Positions 38,782 to 44,830 of a stretch of 44,830 nt of DNA are shown here, one piece after another. The DNA comes from Gammaproteobacteria bacterium. GTDB lineage: Bacteria > Pseudomonadota > Gammaproteobacteria > SZUA-21. A program made the position numbers and the translations under genes. Numbering within the stretch: the stretch's first letter is position 1; every line of letters starts with the position of its first letter. The stretch lies in assembly GCA_027021095.1 (NCBI GenBank), contig JALUUZ010000258.1, positions 1-44,830 on the forward strand, given 5' to 3'. The notes under the pieces are model-generated. The model ran no database searches, was not told the DNA's origin, and saw only the letters and a program-made list of their open reading frames with translations.

Positions 38782-41343
38782 TCAAGACTCGGCTTGTTCT
38801 TCGCACGGGTGATAAACGCCGGACTGCAGCGGCAGTCCGGTCAGCATAGTAGGGCGGCACAGGTAATCACCCTGCGCGTTGTCGGTTCCCATCGTTTCGA
38901 CCCGCTGCAATGTCTGTAGATCATCGATTCCGGCAGCGGTCACCTGGAGACCGATATTGTGTGCAAGGTCGATCATGGAATGCACGATAACGGCCTTTTC
39001 CTCGTCCGTATGGATACCGTCGGTAAGTTCACTGTCTAGCTTGAGACAGGAAAGCGGAGTGCGTTTCAGCAGCACGATCGATGACAGTCCGGTACCGAAG
39101 TGGTCGACCGAGAGTCTTACGCCAAGCGCGTGCAGTGCGTCAAGGTGTTCGGCTATACGCCGGTTGGCAGAAACCAAGGCTGATTCAGGTATCTCCAGCA
39201 TCAGCCGAGCCGCGTCGATCCCGGCTTCCTGCAGGGCATTGCGCACCAGTGTGCTGAAGTCCGGCTGTTTCAGGTTGACGGTCGAAACATCGATGCTGAG
39301 ATAGAAGTCGGCGCCCAGCGTCGAACGCTGCTTGGCGATCGATCGCAGCGCGTTGGTCAGCACCCACTGTATCAGTTCCTGGGCGCAGCCTTGGTGTTCG
39401 GCCATCGTGGTGATGTCTTCCGGCGCTATGTGTCCCTGCTGCTGAGGCTGCCAGCCTAATAGGACTTCGGCTCCTGCGATCGTGTTCGTGTGCAGGGCGA
39501 TGATCGGCTGGTACAACAGCTGCAGACGGCCGGCTGCGATCGCCGTACGCAGGTCGGCCGCCATGCTGTTTTGTTCTGCACTGTGGCGGTTGGTTGAGTG
39601 ACTGTGGTAGACATAGCAGGCCTGGTGTCTGCGCTTGGCGATATACATCGCTACGTCGGCCGCCTTGAGCAGGGACGAGGTGTCGTGCGCATGTTGTGGA
39701 AAGAGGGCGATCCCGATGCTGGCGCCGATATGCAGCGAATGATTGTCGACGATGTAAGCGTTGGCGATCGCGCGTGCGATTTTTTCTGCGGTCAGCACGG
39801 CTTCGTTGCGGTCGGCGTGCGGCAGCAGTACGGCGAATTCGTCACCGCCGAGACGGGCGACGATGTCGTCGGCCGATAACAGGTTCTTGATTCGCGCTGC
39901 GGCCTGTTCGAGCACCAGGTCTCCGGTATGGTGTCCCAACGAATCATTGACCTCTTTGAATTCATTCAGGTCGAGTACCAGGACAGCGAGCCTGGTCGAG
40001 GTGTCGGCCTGCCTGATCAGCCGTTCGATACTGTTTTCCAACAGCGCACGGTTGGGCAGCTGGGTCAGCGTATCGTGCAGGGCTTGGTGTTCCAGCATCG
40101 ATTCGCGGACGCGTATCTGGTTGCGCATAAAGGAGAAGGCGTTGACCAGGCTTTGTGTTTCCGAAAAACTGGCCACAGGCAGCCGGTCGGTGTGTTTGCC
40201 GACGGCCTCGGCATTCAGGGCCTGGGTGATCTGGGCGACCGGCTGCAGAACCCTGGAGTCGAAATAGCGGTAGGCAATGATAATCACGACCAGCCCCAGC
40301 GCGGTCAGCACCCAGAGTGTGACGATAATCTCATTCGCGGTCTGACTGACACTGGCGAGACTTGTTTTCGACAGCTTGTCGATGACAGTGACCAGGTGCT
40401 GCAGACGCCTGTCGATCCGCATTTTCAGCGGTTGCAGTTTGTTCGCACGGATGATCTGGTCACGACGCCAGTACCTGTCCGAATTGAGCTTTTTGACCTG
40501 CTGGTAGTAGCGGCTCCACCTGGCGGCGGCAGCAGCCATCTGCCGCAGCGAACTCCTGAGGTCGAGTCCGAGGTAGCGGGCGTTTTTCTCCAGTCCGCTT
40601 TCAAGCAGCATTTTTTTAATCAAGCCGTCTACCGCTTCCTGGTAGGCTTCGCTGTTGGCCAGTTGTGTTCTGGAGGACAGACTGGGAGCCATCGAGCTCA
40701 GGCGGATCACGAGGTACATGCGAAAATGTCCGACCGCCTGCAGCCAGTAGCTGCGTGCCAGGCTGAGGTTCCTGTGAAACAGGTCGTTGGCAGTGTGATG
40801 GGACTCGGATTCCAGCTCGGCCAATGCCTTGTTGACAGCACTGAGAAATTGTTGATGTGCGGGCAGCATTCTGGTGTGTGCATGAAAAATGCCCGGATAC
40901 TGGCGGCTGATGCTCAGCGGTAGTGCAATGAGCCGCAAGGTATGGCGGTTGAGTGCCAGCAGGTCCTGTTCCAGCAGTTGTATCTGGCGCGCTGTGTCGC
41001 TGTTCCAGTGGGCGTTCTTCAGGGCTGCCAGCGAAGCGCTGATGAGTGCAAATTGCCTGTTCCATTTACCGATGGACTTTGCCGAGGGCTTGAGCAGGTG
41101 ACTGTCGATGAGCGTGTCACCGTTCGCCAGCGCCAATTGCAGCACGGTGATCTGGTGCAGCCGGTTACTTTGTTTTTCCAGTGCCCGTGCGCTTTGCTGC
41201 GATTTGAATGAGACATACAGCTGTAACGAGAGCGCACAACTCAACAGGACAAAGGTGATCAGAAACGCAATGTGAAGATAACGACTACGTAGCGTCTTTT
41301 TCCCTGTTACTGTGTCCAGTCTGCTGGAACTAAGAAACAACAT
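38782..41343 (-). CDS. Membrane GGDEF-EAL protein with degenerate EAL domain
   Basis: An 853-residue protein from ATG 41343 (GAG about nine bases upstream; TTG 41355 is possible). A first helix (about 20-45), a ~290-residue periplasmic helical domain, a second helix (IIVTLWVLTALGLVVIIIAY), a HAMP segment, GGDEF (ARLGGDEFAVLL near 499) and EAL domains. The GGDEF is intact and the I-site RxxD is lost (SADD). In the EAL domain EAL reads EVL, the usual N-x-S strand reads SIDVS, DDFG reads DHFG, and the AEGVE motif reads AAGIDD. Phosphodiesterase activity is therefore doubtful. It may make or only bind c-di-GMP. Its place beside the pilin operon suggests pilus control. Confidence 0.92.
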   Translation of the reverse strand: MLFLSSSRLDTVTGKKTLRSRYLHIAFLITFVLLSCALSLQLYVSFKSQQSARALEKQSNRLHQITVLQLALANGDTLIDSHLLKPSAKSIGKWNRQFALISASLAALKNAHWNSDTARQIQLLEQDLLALNRHTLRLIALPLSISRQYPGIFHAHTRMLPAHQQFLSAVNKALAELESESHHTANDLFHRNLSLARSYWLQAVGHFRMYLVIRLSSMAPSLSSRTQLANSEAYQEAVDGLIKKMLLESGLEKNARYLGLDLRSSLRQMAAAAARWSRYYQQVKKLNSDRYWRRDQIIRANKLQPLKMRIDRRLQHLVTVIDKLSKTSLASVSQTANEIIVTLWVLTALGLVVIIIAYRYFDSRVLQPVAQITQALNAEAVGKHTDRLPVASFSETQSLVNAFSFMRNQIRVRESMLEHQALHDTLTQLPNRALLENSIERLIRQADTSTRLAVLVLDLNEFKEVNDSLGHHTGDLVLEQAAARIKNLLSADDIVARLGGDEFAVLLPHADRNEAVLTAEKIARAIANAYIVDNHSLHIGASIGIALFPQHAHDTSSLLKAADVAMYIAKRRHQACYVYHSHSTNRHSAEQNSMAADLRTAIAAGRLQLLYQPIIALHTNTIAGAEVLLGWQPQQQGHIAPEDITTMAEHQGCAQELIQWVLTNALRSIAKQRSTLGADFYLSIDVSTVNLKQPDFSTLVRNALQEAGIDAARLMLEIPESALVSANRRIAEHLDALHALGVRLSVDHFGTGLSSIVLLKRTPLSCLKLDSELTDGIHTDEEKAVIVHSMIDLAHNIGLQVTAAGIDDLQTLQRVETMGTDNAQGDYLCRPTMLTGLPLQSGVYHPCEEQAES

Positions 41344-41691
41344 ATTGATTCTCAATAAAAAACATACAAACAGGCAGTACCCGGTCGATTACTTGTCTGT
41401 TTTAGATGAGACGCTTGGTCAAAATTCAGCGACCTGGTACAGTGACTGTGCCGGTTGCTTGAAGAGTCCCTGGTTTAGCGTTTTTTCAGTGTTTTTGTCA
41501 AAACCTTTTGATGCAGGCCCGATTCAAGGCTTCTTTATGCAGTATAGATCAGTTCTGCCAGTATTAAAGGGGAAATAGGCGTATGGCGCAGTCCGGGCTG
41601 CAGCCGGAAAGTAAACGGAAAACAGTCGTTTAGCTTGATCGTCTACACGGAATTTGTGGTCAGTGATCGAAAACACTGACTGGTTCACATT
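41344..41691. other. Intergenic region upstream of the GGDEF-EAL gene
   Basis: About 350 bases without a convincing gene. A plus-strand frame (41312-41578) lacks a ribosome site and family features. The region should hold the minus-strand promoter for the GGDEF-EAL gene and the end of the exporter operon. Confidence 0.5.
41659..41680 (-). terminator. Hairpin after the beta-barrel gene
   Basis: GTCAGTG (41659-41665) pairs with CACTGAC (41674-41680) across an 8-base loop, about 12 bases past the stop of the minus-strand barrel gene. There is no strong T tract, so the call is weak. Confidence 0.4.
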
Positions 41692-42906
41692 TCAGAAGTA
41701 CTTGATGAATTCGATCTGCAGCATATCGTCGTTGCGGAGCGAGTAGAGCGGACTTGCCGGGCCGGCATTGGAACTGATCCGGGCTTCCACCGCGAGCTTG
41801 TAGGACTGGCCTATGCGCCGGCTGAATTCGACGAAATAGGCACGTTCGCTGGTGCCGGTATCGAGCACGATACCGCCAAGCAGCTGGGTCGACGCGACAT
41901 CGTTGAACGTCAGCCGTGCACCGAACATCACGTCACTGTCGAACGGGGTCTTGGTCGGGTCATCACGGTCGTCGTAGAGGTATTCGACGAGTAAGCCAAG
42001 GTCCGCACGGGTCTTGAAAACGCCGGTCCTGGTATATTCAAAACCGCCGGTCAACGCAGTATAGGGAGTCACCGCGTAGGTCGATCCTTTGTCACGCCGG
42101 TGAATGACTTCGAGTTTCCACAGCCAGCTTCCCTTGGTCAGCTGCAGATCGAGCCCGGTCTGGTTCATCTGTTTATAGAACGGGATCAGCACCGCTTCAC
42201 CGCTGGCGTTGGTTCCCGCGACGAAATCGGGAATGCGGCTGGTGCCGTTGAAATGTGACAGGCCGATGTCCCAGGGGCCGATGGTTTTAAACCAGCGTAC
42301 CGCGTAGTCGATATTGTTTTGCCCGTCTTTCGATTCGTACAAGGGCCGTGTCGTATCCACCAGTGGAATGGTGCGCAGCCTGCCGCGGTAGCCTGGAAAG
42401 GTACGTTCACGGAAATAAGGCAGTACGAACAGGCTCGTGGTTCCCCATTTGCGTTTCAGGATCAGGTTCAACATCGGCTGACCGAGTTTTTCCTCGCCGT
42501 CCGGTGCCTCGACCGCATCGGTCTGGTTGATGATGTCCACCAGGTGCTGGGTCTCGGTCACCCCCCAGAACACCTTGCTGATCCCGAGTTTGAGCTCCCA
42601 GGTCTTGGCAACCTTGTGAAACATCAGTTCGCGGATGTCCCGGTGACTGCGTTGCTTGTCATGCTGATCGAGGCGAATAAACGGCCGGAAGGTCACTGAC
42701 CAGCTCTTGGAGAATTTCCGGTAGAACTCGGGCTTCAGATAAAGTGACAGGTTATCGCCTTTCTGGCGTGAATCTGCCGGGCTGTCCCGAAACAGCCTGG
42801 CTTCGAGTCCCATTTCGCCGGCGATCTGTGTCTTGCCGGCCCGGGCAGCGGAAAAACTCCATGCCAGCAGCAACAGGAGGCAAAGCAGCGCAGCGTGCCT
42901 GTACAT
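41692..42906 (-). CDS. Predicted outer-membrane beta-barrel protein
   Basis: A 404-residue protein with a signal peptide (ALLCLLLLLAWSFSAARA). The rest is alternating amphipathic strands rich in aromatic residues (NLSLYLKPEFYRKF, WSVTFRPFIRLDQH, TSLFVLPYFRERTFPG) and ends in QIEFIKYF with a terminal Phe, the usual barrel signal. It resembles the DUF1302-type proteins found with MMPL exporters, but I cannot be sure of the family. Third gene of the exporter operon. It would form the outer-membrane end of a lipid or hydrophobe transport path. Confidence 0.8.
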   Translation of the reverse strand: MYRHAALLCLLLLLAWSFSAARAGKTQIAGEMGLEARLFRDSPADSRQKGDNLSLYLKPEFYRKFSKSWSVTFRPFIRLDQHDKQRSHRDIRELMFHKVAKTWELKLGISKVFWGVTETQHLVDIINQTDAVEAPDGEEKLGQPMLNLILKRKWGTTSLFVLPYFRERTFPGYRGRLRTIPLVDTTRPLYESKDGQNNIDYAVRWFKTIGPWDIGLSHFNGTSRIPDFVAGTNASGEAVLIPFYKQMNQTGLDLQLTKGSWLWKLEVIHRRDKGSTYAVTPYTALTGGFEYTRTGVFKTRADLGLLVEYLYDDRDDPTKTPFDSDVMFGARLTFNDVASTQLLGGIVLDTGTSERAYFVEFSRRIGQSYKLAVEARISSNAGPASPLYSLRNDDMLQIEFIKYF

Positions 42907-42918
42907 CGGGGATGATTC

Positions 42919-43701
42919 CTAACGCGCCCGCCGCAGCGCATTGAGATCGAAGTCACTGTCATCGAAGCCGTTGCCGAACTTGTAATTTTTGTACAGCAAC
43001 ACGGTCGATTTCCCGGTCTGGTGATTGACCATCTCCATTTTGTCGGCACGGTAATATTTGCCCAGGTATTTCCGGTAACCGCTGAATGTCAGCGTCTTCA
43101 GCAGCGCGTCCTTGCGGTCGTAGTAATCGATCTTGACGACCCGGTAGGTTTTCTTGTTGTACCAGGCAATCATTTTATTGTACCCCGAATATTTGTAGGT
43201 CGGGGTCAGTTCCAGTTTATAGCAGTCGATGCCGTTGACCTTTTCGTCGCCGAGGTACTTGTACTCGTATTTGTCCAATTCCTGAGAGGCCACGTCCTCG
43301 TAGGCGAATTCGCTGCCCATAAAAGGGCCGGACTTGTTGTTCGACGAGATCCGTTTGACCCGTTTCAGTGAGTTCAGATACAGCCACTGGTCGTCCGGCC
43401 GGTTGACATGCGTGTAACTGAGAAACTTGGTGCCCTTGAGATCACGCGGTGCATCGAACACGATCAGGGTTTTGTCGCCGTCACCCGGTACTTCCATGGT
43501 CTTGTTGCGGATCTTGCGGGTGACTTCGCGCTTCTGCCTGTCTCTGAGGATCATGACCAGCGTTGAGGTGGAGTCCTTCCAGCCGTTGTCGAGTGTATCG
43601 GACTTTTTGGCGATTTCGTATCCTTTCTTGTCCGCCAGGACCGGGTTGACCAGGGCTGTGGTCAACAAGACGAACAGGAGCAGTTCAGCTTGGATTTTCA
43701 T
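42919..43701 (-). CDS. Outer-membrane lipoprotein-sorting (LolA-like) protein
   Basis: A 260-residue protein from ATG 43701 with GAGGGAAA upstream. Signal peptide ending NPVLA, then KKGYEIAKKSDTLDNGWKDS, LIVFDAPRDLKGTKFLSYTH, DDQWLYLNSLKRVKRISSNN, and GSEFAYEDVASQELDKYEYK. This is the pattern of the LolA-like family that accompanies MMPL/RND exporters. It likely carries a hydrophobic cargo through the periplasm. The start overlaps the exporter gene by 17 bases. The barrel gene follows after 12 bases. Confidence 0.88.
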   Translation of the reverse strand: MKIQAELLLFVLLTTALVNPVLADKKGYEIAKKSDTLDNGWKDSTSTLVMILRDRQKREVTRKIRNKTMEVPGDGDKTLIVFDAPRDLKGTKFLSYTHVNRPDDQWLYLNSLKRVKRISSNNKSGPFMGSEFAYEDVASQELDKYEYKYLGDEKVNGIDCYKLELTPTYKYSGYNKMIAWYNKKTYRVVKIDYYDRKDALLKTLTFSGYRKYLGKYYRADKMEMVNHQTGKSTVLLYKNYKFGNGFDDSDFDLNALRRAR

Positions 43702-44830
43702 TTTTGTTTCCCTCAAACAGCATGAGTAGAGTGGGTAAGAACAAAAAGTCTGCCAGCAGTGCAAGGCCGATGACAATGGCGGTCAACAGGCCCATGTCAG
43801 CGTTCAGCTTGAAGGCCGACAAGGCTAGTATAAGGAAACCAGCCGTCAATACAATAGAAGTCGTGATCAGCGCATAGCCTACACTGTGAAACGCGTAACG
43901 GATCGAGTCGGCCGCACTCGCCCCCTGTTCACGGCGTGCACGCAGGTACTTGCTTAGAAAATGGACCGTATCATCGACCACGATGCCAAGGGTCATGCCG
44001 GAGACCACCGACAGTGCCAGGCCGACCTGGCCGCTGAAGATTCCCCAGATGCCAAAGCCCATGGCGGCCGGGATCAGGTTCGGTACCATGCTGAGCAGCC
44101 CTATCTTCAGCGAACGGAACGCGAAGACGAGGATCATCGAGATCAGGATCAGTGCGATCGTCGTGCCTTCCAGCATGCTGACGATGTTGCGCCGGCTGGT
44201 ATGTGAGAACATCATCGTCGGCCCGGTGCCTTCGGCCTTGACGATCAGCTTGGCGTTTTGCTTCAGCCAGTTCTGGACCCGTTGTTCGAAGCGGATCATC
44301 TGCTTGGTCGACATGGTGACCGTGTTCAATGTCACCCGCGTGGTCTGGTAGCCTATGTCCACTTGGTTTTTCGGGTCGAACCCGGCCGGTACCGAATTTT
44401 CATACATAAACATGTATTCGGCCGCCATGCCTTCGGTATCCGGTAGTTTGTACCACTTCGGATCGTCGTTGTGCATACTCTTGTTGATCCGTTTCAGCGT
44501 GTCGAGAAAGGTAAAGACATGCAGTACTTCTTTCTGTTTCCGCAGCCAGTCGACGAAGCGCTCCACCTCGCGCAGGTATGCCGGGTTTTTCAGGCCGCCG
44601 GGTTTTCCGGAGTCGACGGAGTATTCGATCTGGTACAGGCCGGTCAGGTTTTTCGTGGTGTAGTCCATGTCGTTGCGGATCTGGATCCGCTTGTCGAAGT
44701 ACTCCAGGAAGATGTCATTGAGCTCGTTTTTGGGCACGAAGGAGACCAGGGTAGTGACGAACAGCAGCATCGACCACATGATCGGTTTGCGCCGGCGCAC
44801 GACAAAGGAGGCAAAGCGGTCGATCGGGCC
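43685..44830 (-). CDS. RND/MMPL-family exporter, C-terminal part (5' end outside window)
   Basis: The frame is open to the window edge (reading GPIDRFASFVVRRRKP at the border), so about 380 C-terminal residues are seen. It begins with a transmembrane helix (SMLLFVTTLVSFV), then a periplasmic loop of ~180 residues, then five helices. GMTLGIVVDDTVHFLSKYLR is the conserved RND helix-4-like motif with the Asp pair. PNLIPAAMGFGIWG and GLALLADFLFLPTLLMLF close the second half. No AcrA-type adaptor is visible. With the LolA-like and barrel proteins it probably exports or traffics a lipid-like substrate. Confidence 0.9.
   Translation of the reverse strand, partial: GPIDRFASFVVRRRKPIMWSMLLFVTTLVSFVPKNELNDIFLEYFDKRIQIRNDMDYTTKNLTGLYQIEYSVDSGKPGGLKNPAYLREVERFVDWLRKQKEVLHVFTFLDTLKRINKSMHNDDPKWYKLPDTEGMAAEYMFMYENSVPAGFDPKNQVDIGYQTTRVTLNTVTMSTKQMIRFEQRVQNWLKQNAKLIVKAEGTGPTMMFSHTSRRNIVSMLEGTTIALILISMILVFAFRSLKIGLLSMVPNLIPAAMGFGIWGIFSGQVGLALSVVSGMTLGIVVDDTVHFLSKYLRARREQGASAADSIRYAFHSVGYALITTSIVLTAGFLILALSAFKLNADMGLLTAIVIGLALLADFLFLPTLLMLFEGNKNENPS

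Noticed and set aside
41312..41578. An 88-codon plus-strand frame upstream of the GGDEF-EAL gene
   Set aside because: There is no ribosome site, it overlaps the start of the minus-strand gene, and the translation has no recognisable pattern.

Overview
The window looks like a chromosomal segment of a gammaproteobacterium. The reasons are the rplU-rpmA-obgE-proB run, the rpsT/murJ/ribF/ileS/lspA/fkpB/ispH order, and a Pseudomonas-type minor-pilin operon (FimT-like, pilV, pilW, pilX, pilY1, pilE) with thiO nearby. Genus cannot be read from the sequence. Most of the window is housekeeping DNA. The accessory material sits in the first 9 kb and at 22-44 kb.

Layout: (1) 1-2.5 kb is the end of a thiazole/oxazole-modified microcin (TOMM)-type gene set: the C-terminus of an E1-like leader-binding protein, a YcaO cyclodehydratase and a SagB-type dehydrogenase. 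No precursor peptide is visible. (2) 2.6-9.1 kb is a patchwork of small genes: a Lys/Arg/His-rich exported protein, an ABM-fold monooxygenase, rluA, a zinc-ribbon membrane protein, a DnaJ-like protein, a TorD remnant, tRNA-Pro(CGG), a HEAT-repeat protein and a Rap1a/Tai immunity-like protein. It is riddled with copies of an interspersed repeat. (3) 9.1-22.2 kb is the conserved core: ispB, rplU, rpmA, obgE, proB, rpsT, murJ, ribF, ileS, lspA, fkpB, ispH. (4) 22.2-25.4 kb holds a reduced minor-pilin cluster on the minus strand (PilV-, PilW- and PilX-like), divergent from thiO. (5) 25.8-30.6 kb holds a Fur-family regulator, a GNAT protein, a lipoprotein, a membrane-bound spermidine-synthase-like protein and a Sel1-repeat protein. 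(6) 31.0-38.8 kb is the full minor-pilin operon with a 1566-residue PilY1, facing a membrane GGDEF-EAL protein. (7) 41.7-44.8 kb is a minus-strand operon of an RND/MMPL exporter (cut by the window edge), a LolA-like periplasmic protein and an outer-membrane beta-barrel.

The most notable observations are these. An interspersed MITE-like element has ends beginning 5'-TAG, and these ends form the stop codons of several flanking genes. In two places both convergent neighbours end in it. MurJ carries an apparent internal duplication of its transmembrane 3-6 region, giving a protein of about 696 residues. A second, diverged PilVWX set lies beside ispH. PilY1 has three beta-sandwich-like repeats inserted in its von Willebrand A domain. 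The GGDEF-EAL protein keeps an intact GGDEF motif but has lost several EAL catalytic residues. A perfect palindrome covers the start codon of the Fur-family gene. Nothing could be aligned by program, so all homology statements come from recognition of motifs and family patterns by eye.
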